Notes: generated by a model from the sequence alone, not told the origin. A DNA stretch of 64,000 bases from Psychromonas sp. L1A2 (GCF_009828855.1 NZ_WUAG01000001.1:1984001-2048000), one strand, 5' to 3'; positions 45,195-54,611 are shown, numbered from the stretch's first letter. Translations and numbers: made by a program.

Positions 45195-45809
45195 ATGAAA
45201 CTAAAGCAACTCATTAACTTAAAAGTAGTACATCAATCTCATCCTCTGCGTCATGAAGTTGAGCAATACGTAGCATCCCGTTATAAGCTTGCATTTAATG
45301 CAGATATTACTGAATTTATGCCTCAATTTCTCTGTATTTACAGTCACCACAAATTACTCTCAGTTTGTGGTTATCGAGTTGCAAGTCAAGCACCTTTATT
45401 TTTAGAGCAATACCTTCCAGAAACAGCCGAAGCAATGATGGCGAAGCAATTTTCAACAACAATAAAGCGCTCAAACTTAATCGAATTCGGTCAACTAGCC
45501 AGTTTTTCTAAAGGCATTTCCCCATTACATTTTCTGTTGATTGCAAAACACCTTGTAGAAGAAGGTTTTGAATGGGGTATTTTTACTGCAACCGATCCTC
45601 TTTACGCAATGATGGTTCATTTAGGGCTCACCCCTACCATATTATCCCAAGCCTCTGAAAATGATATATCAAAAACGCAAACAAGCTGGGGAACCTATTA
45701 CCATAACGCGCCTAGAGTTTCTGCTGGTAATTTAAAGGTTGGATTAAATCAATTAATTAACCTTTATGAAAAGTTAAGTGAACGCAAATCTAGAGTAAAA
45801 GCATCATGA
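45195..45809 (+). CDS. Thermostable haemolysin family protein (GNAT-like fold)
   Basis: 204 residues matching the T_hemolysin family of vibrios: VHQSHPLRHEVEQYVASRYK, DITEFMPQFLCIY, FLEQYLPETAEAMMA, LIEFGQLASFSKG and FEWGIFTATDPLYAMM. The family was named for delta-VPH, but its fold resembles acyltransferases (family knowledge, not shown here), and it has no signal peptide. Its neighbours make an acyl-transfer role more plausible than lysis (inference). First gene of a tight operon; it overlaps the ligase gene by 4 bases. AAAGGGGAAG precedes the ATG. Confidence 0.88.
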   Translation: MKLKQLINLKVVHQSHPLRHEVEQYVASRYKLAFNADITEFMPQFLCIYSHHKLLSVCGYRVASQAPLFLEQYLPETAEAMMAKQFSTTIKRSNLIEFGQLASFSKGISPLHFLLIAKHLVEEGFEWGIFTATDPLYAMMVHLGLTPTILSQASENDISKTQTSWGTYYHNAPRVSAGNLKVGLNQLINLYEKLSERKSRVKAS

Positions 45810-47368
45810 GTATATTGTTTGATAATATTAAAAAGTTTGCAGATAAGCACCCTGAAAAATTAGCGCTTCGAGGTTCTTCAGCTCGGAGTATTGGCACTGT
45901 AGAGTTATCTTACTCACAGTTGTGGGAGGAAGTTAATTTAATTAAGCAGCAGATAATTGATAAACAGGTTCAATGCATTGCCTTAAGAGCAGAAAATAGC
46001 ATTGATTGGATAATGATAGATTTAGCAAGTTTACTGGCTAATGTAGTACTTATTCCAATCCCTATGTTTTTTAGCCATCTACAAGTTCAACATATTTTAG
46101 ATACCGCTAATATAGACTTACTTATCGGAGATTGGACCAACTTTACTTCAAAAGAACCGATAAAGTTTGCATTTTTAGACAGTTATAAACTTGACAATAA
46201 AAGCATTGAAAACAAAAACATTGAAAACAAAGATATTGAGAATAAAGAGACTGTAAATAAGAACAAAACCCTCTCTGTATTTCCTAAAACTGCCAAAATA
46301 ACATTTACGTCTGGCTCCACAGGCACTCCTAAAGGTGTCTGCTTAAGCGCTGAGCATCTAGAAAATGTGACTCAATCATTGGTTAATACCATTAATGATA
46401 TTGAAAATAAACCACAACGCCATTTAATACTATTACCTCTATCAACCTTACTTGAAAATATCTCAGGTGTTTATGTCCCTCTACAGCTTGGTTTATGCAG
46501 TGTCATTTTTAGTGGTAAAGCAGTTGGTTTATCTGGTTCCAGTCACTTTGATGCCCTTACTTTTTGTAAAATATTGCAGCAAGAAGTCCCGCAAAGCTTA
46601 GTCCTCACGCCAATGTTATTACAGGTGTTAATACAAATAGGCTCAAAACAACCATTGCTTATTGAAAGCCTTAAATTTGTTGCTGTCGGTGGCGCTCGTG
46701 TTTCTCCTATCATAATGGAACAAGCAGCATCATTAGGTATACCCGCTTTTGAAGGATATGGACTATCCGAATGTGGCTCAGTCGTGAGCCTAAACTCTCC
46801 ATTAAATAATAAATTTGGTAGCAGCGGTAAACCATTACCACACTGTAAAGTAACAATAGAAAATGATGGGGAGATTTTAGTAACAGGATCATCCATGCTT
46901 TGTTATTTAGGCCAACAGGCCAGTAAAGATACCATCAGTACAGGCGATATTGGCTTTCTCGACGAAGATGGCTATCTACATATCACAGGCAGAAAAAGCA
47001 ATTTATTGATAACCAGCTATGGCCGAAATATTTCACCTGAATGGATTGAGTCTGAAGCACAAAGTTATCCAGAGCTGCAAGGTATTGTCATCATGGGGGA
47101 TGGTCAGCCGGCTTTAACGGCGGTTGTTCCAGAACTAGGACATGCTTTAGAGTCAAAGATCAACGCTATCAAAAAACTTAATAGCATGCTCCCAGATTAT
47201 GCACATATAGGTGCATTATTATCTATTCCTACATTTAATAATAACAACCATCTAATGACCTCAAATGGGCGCCCAATACGCAGCCATTTTAATCAAACAT
47301 TTAACCCTATCATACAAGATTCAGTCACCTCTCCTGACTCTGTAAATTTAGTTTTAATTAAGGAATAG
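45806..47368 (+). CDS. AMP-forming acyl ligase (AMP-binding family)
   Basis: 520 residues. Adenylation core motifs: A3 ITFTSGSTGTPKGVCLS, A5 FEGYGLSECGSV, A7 TGDIGFLDEDGYLHITGRK. The position of the usual A10 catalytic lysine reads MTSNGRPIRSHF, with Arg where Lys is normally found, so adenylation may be altered. An Asn/Lys/Glu-rich repeat (IENKNIENKDIENKE, ~residues 133-150) is an unusual low-complexity insert before A3. Likely activates a carboxylic acid for the neighbouring enzymes. Confidence 0.9.
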   Translation: MSILFDNIKKFADKHPEKLALRGSSARSIGTVELSYSQLWEEVNLIKQQIIDKQVQCIALRAENSIDWIMIDLASLLANVVLIPIPMFFSHLQVQHILDTANIDLLIGDWTNFTSKEPIKFAFLDSYKLDNKSIENKNIENKDIENKETVNKNKTLSVFPKTAKITFTSGSTGTPKGVCLSAEHLENVTQSLVNTINDIENKPQRHLILLPLSTLLENISGVYVPLQLGLCSVIFSGKAVGLSGSSHFDALTFCKILQQEVPQSLVLTPMLLQVLIQIGSKQPLLIESLKFVAVGGARVSPIIMEQAASLGIPAFEGYGLSECGSVVSLNSPLNNKFGSSGKPLPHCKVTIENDGEILVTGSSMLCYLGQQASKDTISTGDIGFLDEDGYLHITGRKSNLLITSYGRNISPEWIESEAQSYPELQGIVIMGDGQPALTAVVPELGHALESKINAIKKLNSMLPDYAHIGALLSIPTFNNNNHLMTSNGRPIRSHFNQTFNPIIQDSVTSPDSVNLVLIKE

Positions 47369-47371
47369 AAA

Positions 47372-48097
47372 ATGATAAATAAAACGCCACAATCGACAAT
47401 TTTTTTTGATCAACTGCAGAAAGCAACAGAAAAAGAACAGCAATTAATGTATCAATTACCCATTTTTGAAGCTTGTAAAAAAGGCAATATATCGTTAAAC
47501 GTTTACTGTGCATTTTTAACTCAAGCTTACCATCATGTAAAACATACCGTTCCACTCTTAATGGCATGTGGATCTCGTTTAAATGATGATTATGAATGGT
47601 TACGGTCGGCATTGGCTCAATATATAGAAGAAGAAAATGGTCACCAAGAATGGATATTAAATGATCTTACTGCCTGTGGATTTAATGCTGAATTAGCTCG
47701 AAATAATCAAGAAATAGGAAAAGTGACTACCAGTATAGAGTTAATGGTGGCATATCTTTACCATCAAATTGATCGAAAAAATCCAATGGCTTTTCTGGGC
47801 ATGGTTTGGGTGCTAGAAGGCACGAGTGTAAATGTGGGTGGACAAATAGCAGAATTAGTTCAAAAAACACTTAAATTACCAAATACGGCAATGACTTACC
47901 TCAGCTCTCATAGCACTCTCGACCAACAACATATCAAACTATTCGCTTCCATAGTCAATCAAATCACTGATAAAGATGACCAACAAGCGATCATTGATGG
48001 CGCGAAGATGGTCTTTACATTATATGGTCAAATGTTAGCGACATTACCAAGTGCCTCAATCATCGATAAGAATATTGAGAGCAGTGATGAATCTTAA
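47372..48097 (+). CDS. Haem-oxygenase-like fold protein (TenA/PqqC superfamily, putative diiron oxidase)
   Basis: 241 residues, all-helical. Candidate metal ligands occur in family-like positions: His in LTQAYHHVKHTVPLL, Glu and His in YIEEENGHQEWILNDL, Glu in VLEGTSVNVGGQ, and Asp/His in STLDQQHIKLFASIV. Proteins of this type include the UndA and related non-haem iron oxidases that act on acyl or amino-acid substrates. Starts 3 bases after the ligase stop and overlaps the SDR gene, so the three act together. Confidence 0.82.
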   Translation: MINKTPQSTIFFDQLQKATEKEQQLMYQLPIFEACKKGNISLNVYCAFLTQAYHHVKHTVPLLMACGSRLNDDYEWLRSALAQYIEEENGHQEWILNDLTACGFNAELARNNQEIGKVTTSIELMVAYLYHQIDRKNPMAFLGMVWVLEGTSVNVGGQIAELVQKTLKLPNTAMTYLSSHSTLDQQHIKLFASIVNQITDKDDQQAIIDGAKMVFTLYGQMLATLPSASIIDKNIESSDES

Positions 48098-48896
48098 AGA
48101 TAAACGAGTTCTCATTACTGGTGCGACAGGTGGCATTGGTTATGCGCTTTGTCTTTCATTAGTGGAGGCAGGTTGCAACCTTATTTTAGTCGGTCGTAAT
48201 CGACAAAAAATAGAACAGTTGATTGAACAGCTACCAAAAACAAGTAACTACTTATATATCGAAGCCGATTTGAGCCGTGCTGAAGGCATTGAATTGATAC
48301 ATCAAGAGTGTCAACAGCTCATAAAAGAAGGTATTAACATTGATGTTGTTATTAATAATGCTGGAAGTAATACTTTTGATTACCTGACACAGCGTACTGC
48401 TAAGTCTATCGAGCAAGAAATAGCACTTAATTTAACAGCTCCTATCCTGCTTAGTAAATATGCCCTTTCGTGGCTTTCACCAAAAGGCTTTATTGTGAAT
48501 ATAGGGTCTACATTCGCGGGAATTGGCTATCCAGGTTACGCGACGTATTGTGCAACAAAAGCTGGCTTGCATAGATTTACAGAAGCGATGCAACGTGAGC
48601 TAAGTGATAATGATCAACAACTGATATTTATTGCGCCGAGAGCCACAGACACAGAGTTAAATGATCAACGTGTGATGAAACTAAATAAAGCACTCGGTAA
48701 TGCGACAGACCAACCCCAGTATGTTGCTCAACAGGTGTTATTAGCACTTCAATCAGAAAAAAAAATAACGTGGATAGGTTGGCCAGAAAAGCTATTTGTA
48801 CGTATTAATCAGCTATTCCCAAGCTTAGTTACCAGCTCTATCTACAAACAAAAAAATACTATTGCTAAACATCTTAAGCGTGCAAATAATATATAA
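48087..48896 (+). CDS. Short-chain dehydrogenase/reductase
   Basis: 269 residues. NAD(P) site TGATGGIGYALCLS, NNAG motif INNAGSN, catalytic Ser in NIGSTFAG, and YCATKAG holding the Tyr-x3-Lys pair. ATG 48087 overlaps the previous gene by 11 bases; the longer frame from 48051 lacks homology at its start. C-terminal basic stretch (KQKNTIAKHLKRANNI). Probably reduces or oxidises a carbonyl/hydroxyl made by the operon's other enzymes. Confidence 0.93.
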   Translation: MNLKDKRVLITGATGGIGYALCLSLVEAGCNLILVGRNRQKIEQLIEQLPKTSNYLYIEADLSRAEGIELIHQECQQLIKEGINIDVVINNAGSNTFDYLTQRTAKSIEQEIALNLTAPILLSKYALSWLSPKGFIVNIGSTFAGIGYPGYATYCATKAGLHRFTEAMQRELSDNDQQLIFIAPRATDTELNDQRVMKLNKALGNATDQPQYVAQQVLLALQSEKKITWIGWPEKLFVRINQLFPSLVTSSIYKQKNTIAKHLKRANNI

Positions 48897-48913
48897 ACCT
48901 TAAAGGACATCAT

Positions 48914-49555
48914 ATGAAGAAAATTAATTTTACAAGCTCATTAGCCGCGTTTTTACTCTTATTAAATAGTAATGTTACGTTAGCAAAAAATGCAGCAGAA
49001 ACGTTACTCGATATTCAACATGAATGGGCAAATTGCCAATACAATATAACAGATGAAGAAAATAAAATAAGTTGCCTGAAAGAGAATATAATTATAAATA
49101 AAAATGCATTATTAGCTTCTCCTTCAAACAATGAACTTAAAGTATGGTTAGCAATTAATACCAGTACACTGGCAGGTGCAAAAGGAGGGTTAGGGGCATT
49201 ATCTTTAGTAAAAGAAGCAAAAGTACTTTTGGATGAAGTCATTATAACTGATCCAACCATATTAGATGGTTCTGCATTTACTAGTTTAGGTTCTTTATAT
49301 TATCAAGTTCCAGGCTGGCCAATAGGTTTTGGAGATGATGATAAAGCAGAAGAGATGCTTAAAAAAGCACTTGAAATCAATCCGAATGGTATAGATTCTA
49401 ACTATTTTTATGCCGATTTTCTAAAAGAAAATGGTGAAAGTAAAAAAGCAATTCAATACTTTAAAAAAGCACAGAATGCACCAGCTCGAGCTAACCGCCC
49501 TCTTGCAGATAAAGGCCGTTTAAATGAAATTTCTAGCAAACTACAGGAACTATAA
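48914..49555 (+). CDS. Exported TPR-repeat protein
   Basis: 213 residues with a signal peptide (cleavage after NVTLA). The C-terminal half shows TPR-like units (AEEMLKKALEINPNGIDSNY, ESKKAIQYFKKAQNAP), and Cys residues ~38 and ~51 could pair. Periplasmic; resembles TPR proteins often found beside OmpR/QseC-type systems, and may be a scaffold or sensor accessory. 17 bases after the SDR, 3 bases before the response regulator. AAAGGA ribosome site. Confidence 0.8.
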   Translation: MKKINFTSSLAAFLLLLNSNVTLAKNAAETLLDIQHEWANCQYNITDEENKISCLKENIIINKNALLASPSNNELKVWLAINTSTLAGAKGGLGALSLVKEAKVLLDEVIITDPTILDGSAFTSLGSLYYQVPGWPIGFGDDDKAEEMLKKALEINPNGIDSNYFYADFLKENGESKKAIQYFKKAQNAPARANRPLADKGRLNEISSKLQEL

Positions 49556-49558
49556 CTA

Positions 49559-50215
49559 ATGCGCCTTCTACTCGTTGAAGATGATCAATTACTTGGCGAA
49601 TCTATGGTTACCTCACTAACTCGTCATGGTTACACGGTTGATTGGGTTCAACTAGGCGAAGGAGTTGTCACCACGCTAAAAAATGAAAATGTGATGGCTG
49701 TCATTTTAGATTTAACGCTACCTGATTGTGATGGTTTAGATTTATTACGTAAAATCCGTAAAGCAGGCCACTCCTTACCTGTTTTAATTCTAACTGCGCG
49801 AGATGATATAGATGACAGAGTTAAAGGTCTGGATGGTGGTGCTGATGATTACCTTACTAAACCTTTTGCCCTTGCAGAATTACTGGCTCGTTTACGTGTG
49901 TTAGTAAGGCGCATATCTGGAAACACTGAATCTGACATAGAGATTGGCCCATTAAAAATATGCCTTGCTAATACGCAGGTTAGTTATAATGGAAAAGAGG
50001 TTAAGCTAACCAATATTGAGTTTAAACTACTGATAACCTTTGTAACAAAAATTGGAAGAGTGTTAAGTAAAGAACACTTACAACAAGCACTCCACGGCTG
50101 GGATGATATGGCCAGTGATAACGCAATTGAAGTACACATCTATAATTTACGAAAAAAAATTGATAGCAATCTAATTAAGAATATCAGAGGAGTTGGTTAT
50201 CTCATTGAAAAATAA
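49559..50215 (+). CDS. OmpR-family response regulator (PmrA/QseB type)
   Basis: 218 residues. Receiver domain with acidic pocket EDDQ, phospho-acceptor Asp in ILDLTLPDCDG (~51), Thr in LILTARDD and Lys in LTKPFALAELLARLR. C-terminal winged helix (TNIEFKLLITFV, SDNAIEVHIYNLRKKI, RGVGYLIE). PmrA/QseB proteins bind CTTAAG-like half sites with 11-bp spacing, exactly the repeats found at three promoters here. Overlaps the kinase gene. Confidence 0.95.
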   Translation: MRLLLVEDDQLLGESMVTSLTRHGYTVDWVQLGEGVVTTLKNENVMAVILDLTLPDCDGLDLLRKIRKAGHSLPVLILTARDDIDDRVKGLDGGADDYLTKPFALAELLARLRVLVRRISGNTESDIEIGPLKICLANTQVSYNGKEVKLTNIEFKLLITFVTKIGRVLSKEHLQQALHGWDDMASDNAIEVHIYNLRKKIDSNLIKNIRGVGYLIEK

Positions 50216-51644
50216 AGAATTAATATCTATCAAGAAAAAACTCATTGTAGGCATTATCAGCGCCACTTCGTTACTGATTTTAATTTCTTGGGTATTTATT
50301 GTGGGTGAAACTAAACATGAAATTAAAGAAGTGTACGATGCTCGTCTTAGTCAATCAGCCAAGATACTTGCTTTAACAATGCCTAACATTGTGAATACGT
50401 CTTCAACTGAACGAGACGCACTTTATGAGCAATGGTTTAAAGCAATGCAAAAGATGGCTAATAGTGACGATGAAGAAACCAGTCTAGGGCACCCTTATGA
50501 AGAAAATTTCATTGTTCAATTTTATAAAGGTAAGCATCTCATTTTCAAATCTCCTAATGCCCCTAAAGACGAGCTAATGAGTAATAATGCACCTGGATTT
50601 GGAGAACTTGAAATTGAAAACGAAAAATGGCGTTTCTTTCAACTTAACATTCCTAATCCAGAATATTCAGATCTTTATATCTTATTAGCAGAGAAACAAT
50701 CAATACGAAACGAAGTAATAACAGAAATAGCACTTTCTACTAGTCTCCCTCAACTGTTATTAATTCCTGCTTTGTTCATCGTTACACTTGGCCTAGTCAA
50801 CAAATTTTTGAAACCTATTACAGAATTACAAAATGCCGTTGCCTTAAGAAATATTAATTATTTAGAACCTCTTGTTATTGATCAACCCACTCTTGAATTA
50901 AACCCACTAGTTAAGCAACTTAACTACTTATTAGAACAATTAAATAGTGCATGGGAACGAGAGAAAAGATTTACTAGAACAGCAGCACACGAATTAAAAA
51001 CACCATTAGCAATCCTGAGACTGAACGCAGAAAATGCCTTAAGAACTGATGATATAGTCGAACAACGTAGTGATCTCAATAATATAATTAGTGGTATAAA
51101 TAGAACAGATAGACTGATTCAACAACTATTAATACACTCTAGAATTGAAGCGGGCCACACTCTAGAAAAAACATCGATCAATTTAACAACGCTATTAAGA
51201 GACGTTATTGCTCAGTTAATTCCACTTGCTTTACAGCAAAAACAAACCGTTTCATTGGAGCCTATTGAAGACTATAACTTGACAGGAAACGCTACATTAT
51301 TAGCTATTTTATTTACCAATTTAGTTGACAATGCAATACGTTATTCTGGGTTCAAAAGTAATATTACCATCACAATGAAAATACCAAATCATAAAGATAA
51401 TATGCCTAATAGCAATGAGATACATGTGTATATTATTGATGATGGCGAAAAAATACGAGATAACGTGCGAGAACGTATCTTTGAAAAATTTTACAGAGCG
51501 GATAGTGGTAAAGGCGATGGCGCAGGCTTAGGTATGTCAATTGCTCACTATATTGCTAAAAATCATGATGGCAGCTTAACACTCGAAGAAAATGATAATA
51601 CGAATGTATTTGTTGTATCTCTTCCTAAACATAAAATGACATAA
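50193..51644 (+). CDS. Sensor histidine kinase (QseC/PmrB type)
   Basis: About 480 residues. First membrane segment LIVGIISATSLLILISWVF, a ~130-residue periplasmic sensor domain, second segment LLLIPALFIVTLGLV, HAMP, then the H-box RTAAHELKTPLAILRL, N-box FTNLVDNAIRYSG and G-boxes IIDDGEKIR, GDGAGLGMSIAHYIA. Start is TTG, either 50193 or 50205; both overlap the regulator's end. Signal unknown; the redox genes it appears to control suggest an envelope redox or lipid cue (inference). Confidence 0.93.
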   Translation: MVISLKNKELISIKKKLIVGIISATSLLILISWVFIVGETKHEIKEVYDARLSQSAKILALTMPNIVNTSSTERDALYEQWFKAMQKMANSDDEETSLGHPYEENFIVQFYKGKHLIFKSPNAPKDELMSNNAPGFGELEIENEKWRFFQLNIPNPEYSDLYILLAEKQSIRNEVITEIALSTSLPQLLLIPALFIVTLGLVNKFLKPITELQNAVALRNINYLEPLVIDQPTLELNPLVKQLNYLLEQLNSAWEREKRFTRTAAHELKTPLAILRLNAENALRTDDIVEQRSDLNNIISGINRTDRLIQQLLIHSRIEAGHTLEKTSINLTTLLRDVIAQLIPLALQQKQTVSLEPIEDYNLTGNATLLAILFTNLVDNAIRYSGFKSNITITMKIPNHKDNMPNSNEIHVYIIDDGEKIRDNVRERIFEKFYRADSGKGDGAGLGMSIAHYIAKNHDGSLTLEENDNTNVFVVSLPKHKMT

Positions 51645-51694
51645 GTCATCTAAAATACATAGTTAGCATCAGTCAATGACATCGAATAATGACT

Positions 51695-51718
51695 CTGGCT
51701 TTCAATAAAGAAAGCCGG
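51695..51718. terminator. Hairpin between convergent operons
   Basis: GGCTTTC / GAAAGCC stem with a 6-nt loop, midway between the kinase gene and the cytochrome b561 gene. No long T-tract on either side; may serve both. Confidence 0.5.
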
Positions 51719-51747
51719 AATCTAAAAATAAATTCGATTCTAACACC

Positions 51748-52272
51748 TTAAGAACGATTGCTTTTATACCCTGTAATCATTTGCTTAATAAGGTTAGAAG
51801 GGCCAATAGAGCTTACCGTCACAACCACCACAACATGTAAAACAACAAGCGTCATCACTGTACCTGACATAAATTCATGCACCTCTTTAACCCACTTTTC
51901 CCCCCAGAATAAATCAAGCCCCATCATCCATCCAGATAAACTAGTTAATAAAAGTCCAAATAATAAAAAAAAGATCATAAGACCACCTAAGGCATTGTGA
52001 CCATCACTTTTCTCAAATTTCATTTTTCTAATTAATTTTAAATGATGTTTAATACCTGAAAATGTTGGAAAAAAGTCTTTAAATCGAGCATTTTTAGGGC
52101 CACAAAAACCCCAAATAAATCGCATCAATAAACAGAACAATACATAATATCCTACCCATCGATGAGCAGTTTCGCCCTCTTCAAGAACAATAAAGTTCAT
52201 CAAGAAAGCAACAGCAACTGACCAATGAAAAATTCTTATAACAGGGTCCCAAATGTACTCTTGCTTTGACAT
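51748..52272 (-). CDS. Cytochrome b561-type membrane protein
   Basis: 174 residues, four membrane helices. Haem-ligand histidines: IRIFHWSVAVAF, ETAHRWVGYYVLFCLLMRFI, GHNALGGLMIFFLL and KEVHEFMSGTVMTLVVLHVV. Moves electrons between quinones and a periplasmic partner. Starts 11 bases after the PepSY stop; the operon is in the CTTAAG regulon. PepSY-plus-cytochrome b pairs beside an OmpR-type two-component system are a recurring arrangement. Confidence 0.93.
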   Translation of the reverse strand: MSKQEYIWDPVIRIFHWSVAVAFLMNFIVLEEGETAHRWVGYYVLFCLLMRFIWGFCGPKNARFKDFFPTFSGIKHHLKLIRKMKFEKSDGHNALGGLMIFFLLFGLLLTSLSGWMMGLDLFWGEKWVKEVHEFMSGTVMTLVVLHVVVVVTVSSIGPSNLIKQMITGYKSNRS

Positions 52273-52283
52273 GAGGTTCTCCT

Positions 52284-52556
52284 TTAATTTTTATTGTTCT
52301 GTTTAACTATTTCTCCAGTCACAGGATGAAAATATATCTCTACTTTTTGACCATTTTTATCGTAACCATAGATTTCATAACAACCATGTGAGCTTTCTTC
52401 AAATATTTTTACTGTATAGCCCTGATCTTTTAAGTTTTGCTTGAACTGCCCTTTAGGTATCCAATTCGATTTATCTTCTCCACTGGTGCATGTTGGTCCA
52501 GCAAAAACACTTAAAGATACGCCTATCAACAATAAGATAGTTACTATTTTTTTCAT
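52284..52556 (-). CDS. Periplasmic PepSY-domain protein
   Basis: 90 residues. Signal peptide MKKIVTILLLIGVSLSVFA then GPTC. A single PepSY domain: KGQFKQNLKDQGYTVKIFEE, then YEIYGYDKNGQKVEIYFHPV and TGEIVK. Two Cys (in TCTSG and HGCYE) may form a disulphide or bind a metal. ATG 52556 with GGAG upstream is preferred over 52568. First gene of the PepSY-cytochrome b561 operon. Confidence 0.9.
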   Translation of the reverse strand: MKKIVTILLLIGVSLSVFAGPTCTSGEDKSNWIPKGQFKQNLKDQGYTVKIFEESSHGCYEIYGYDKNGQKVEIYFHPVTGEIVKQNNKN

Positions 52557-52950
52557 ATAAATCTCCATTAATTAAGTTATTTTAGCTTGCTTCATAACAA
52601 GTAAAAGAATGTTAACTAAAGTGACTTAAGGGAGGCTTAAGGGAAGTATAAAAACATTTTATATTGTTAAAATATGTAATTTATAAAGTGCTTTATAAGT
52701 CATTGCGAACTAAAAAGTTAGCTAACTCATTCCAAAAGATAGACTAATGCGATGATCAAACTTTTCAACAAAGAAAGCTTTATTTTCTAGAGGTATTGAA
52801 AGGACAGACTTAGTAAAACAGCTTAACTTTAATGAGTATTTATAAGCTACAAAGAATTGAAGAATAAATATTATAATTAACTCTTGCGAGTGTGTATTAA
52901 AAAAATTTCATAGAGCGATTAGGACAAATGAAATGATGCGAGTTTAAGCA
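52557..52950. other. Region between the PepSY and monooxygenase genes
   Basis: Contains the PepSY promoter (52609-52641). From 52650 to 52950 no gene or clear terminator was seen. Confidence 0.45.
52609..52641 (-). promoter_or_regulatory. Two-component response-regulator site and promoter of the PepSY-cytochrome b561 operon
   Basis: CTTAAG (52636-52641), 5-nt gap, CTTAAG (52625-52630); then on the minus strand the 10-nt spacer TCACTTTAGT and -10 TAACAT (52609-52614). The spacer is one base from that at the cytochrome c promoter. Confidence 0.8.
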
Positions 52951-54522
52951 TCATTTTAATAAATTATAATCGCTCAAGTTAAACCACTTACGGGAGAAAA
53001 TAAACCCAGTAACAGGCTCAGGAGATAGACTGGTAACTTCTTCCGACATATTTTTCCTATAAAAAGCGGAACAATGACTATTATGCCACACTGTATTTTT
53101 CATTTTATGATTCATTGTTGCTATATAAGCGTCCTGAAGTTCCTGTTTCACATCAATCGCCTTAATGCTTTTATTCTGCTTTACAGCGCAAATAGCTTGA
53201 ATGATATAATCGGTTGCGACTTGCATATAAGACATTTGTGAACTATGCCCAGTTCCAGTATTTGGACCGTTAACTTTAAAGTAATTTGGGTAACCTGCAA
53301 CGGTAATCCCCTTATAAGCAACCGCCTTTTGCTCCCACTCACTATTGAGATTTCTGCCTCCTACTCCATTCACTTCAAATGTGAGGGCTTTTTTCATATT
53401 AGAATAAGCATAATACCCTGTCGCGTAAACGATTATGTCTAGTGCAATAACGTTGCCTTCTTTTGTTTTAATACCATCTACTGTAATAGAATCAATCCCA
53501 CTAATATCAACATCAATATTACTTTTGGACAAGGCTGGCAAATAAGTATTTGTTGGGATAACACGGCGACAACCTAGTTCATAATCTGGCATCATATGTT
53601 CACGTAATCGTTCATCTTTAATATATTTTTCAAGATGTTTTTTTAGTCTTCTTCTATAATTGCTTTTTAAAAATCGACTAATTGTGGTCATCCCTGGATA
53701 GCGACGAAAAGCAAGAAAACGAATATCATAAAAAATAAATACTGATAGACGAATAATATGACGAATGATCGGTAATGTTCGTAGGTAGCTTTCTACTTTA
53801 CTGTAATGGCGATCTGAGCGAGGCAGAATCCACTGAGCCTTACCCATGAATAAAGTTAATCGTGAGACCTTATCTACAATAGCGGGCACAATTTGAGCCG
53901 CTGAACAGCCAGAGCCAATAATCGCAATACGTTTTCCCTCATAATCGACACTATGATCCCATTCTCCAGCATGAAAGATTTTCCCCTCAAAAGATTCTGC
54001 CCCCTCTATCTTAGGAGTATGTGGATTTGCTAGTACACCGCTAGTATCGATAACAAAACGAGAACTGTATTGTTCTCCTGTTACCGTTTCAATTAACCAT
54101 TTGCAATTATTCTGATCGTAAGTGAGTCTGGTGACCGTCTGATTTGTCTTTGCTTGTTTACGCAAATTAAATTTATTAATAATATAATTTGTATAAGCGA
54201 GTAGCTCACTTTGTGGGGCAAACGTTTTTTTAAATGGGTATGCAACAAAAGAAATGGAATAAAGGCTAGTAGGAATATCGACTTCTGCTCCAGGATAAGA
54301 ATTGACTTGCCAAGTGCCACCCAACTCTTTATTTCTTTCCAATATAATAAAATCATTGCATTGTTTTTTCTGTAAACGAATAGCAGCCATTAAGCCAGAG
54401 AAACCAGAACCAATGATGACAGTTTCAAAGTGTTGTTCTGTTTGGCAAGACTTGCGGCCTAATCTATCTTTTTCTTCTATAGTTAGTGTTGAATCATTAA
54501 TCTTATTCATTTGAGCTTTCAT
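52951..54522 (-). CDS. Flavin-containing monooxygenase, Baeyer-Villiger type
   Basis: 523 residues. FAD site VIIGSGFSGLMAAIRLQ, the BVMO/FMO fingerprint FEGKIFHAGEWDH (FxGxxxHxxxW), NADPH site IAIIGSGCSAAQIV, and the C-terminal YATGY motif. Oxygenates a ketone, amine or sulphur substrate using NADPH and O2. ATG 54522 preferred, though the ribosome site is weak. It lies 89 bases after the cytochrome c gene on the same strand, so probably shares its CTTAAG promoter. The native substrate may be a product of the acyl-ligase/oxidase operon (inference). Confidence 0.92.
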   Translation of the reverse strand: MKAQMNKINDSTLTIEEKDRLGRKSCQTEQHFETVIIGSGFSGLMAAIRLQKKQCNDFIILERNKELGGTWQVNSYPGAEVDIPTSLYSISFVAYPFKKTFAPQSELLAYTNYIINKFNLRKQAKTNQTVTRLTYDQNNCKWLIETVTGEQYSSRFVIDTSGVLANPHTPKIEGAESFEGKIFHAGEWDHSVDYEGKRIAIIGSGCSAAQIVPAIVDKVSRLTLFMGKAQWILPRSDRHYSKVESYLRTLPIIRHIIRLSVFIFYDIRFLAFRRYPGMTTISRFLKSNYRRRLKKHLEKYIKDERLREHMMPDYELGCRRVIPTNTYLPALSKSNIDVDISGIDSITVDGIKTKEGNVIALDIIVYATGYYAYSNMKKALTFEVNGVGGRNLNSEWEQKAVAYKGITVAGYPNYFKVNGPNTGTGHSSQMSYMQVATDYIIQAICAVKQNKSIKAIDVKQELQDAYIATMNHKMKNTVWHNSHCSAFYRKNMSEEVTSLSPEPVTGFIFSRKWFNLSDYNLLK

Positions 54523-54611
54523 ATATCCATTTTCCCTACTTGAGACCAACACATCCTATAACCAATAATAAGAGGCCATATTACAAACTGTTACCTCTAA
54601 ATAATGAGGTG

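Noticed and set aside
45195-45809. Calling this a secreted haemolysin toxin
   Set aside because: No signal peptide, operon with ligase, oxidase and SDR; the family name is historical.
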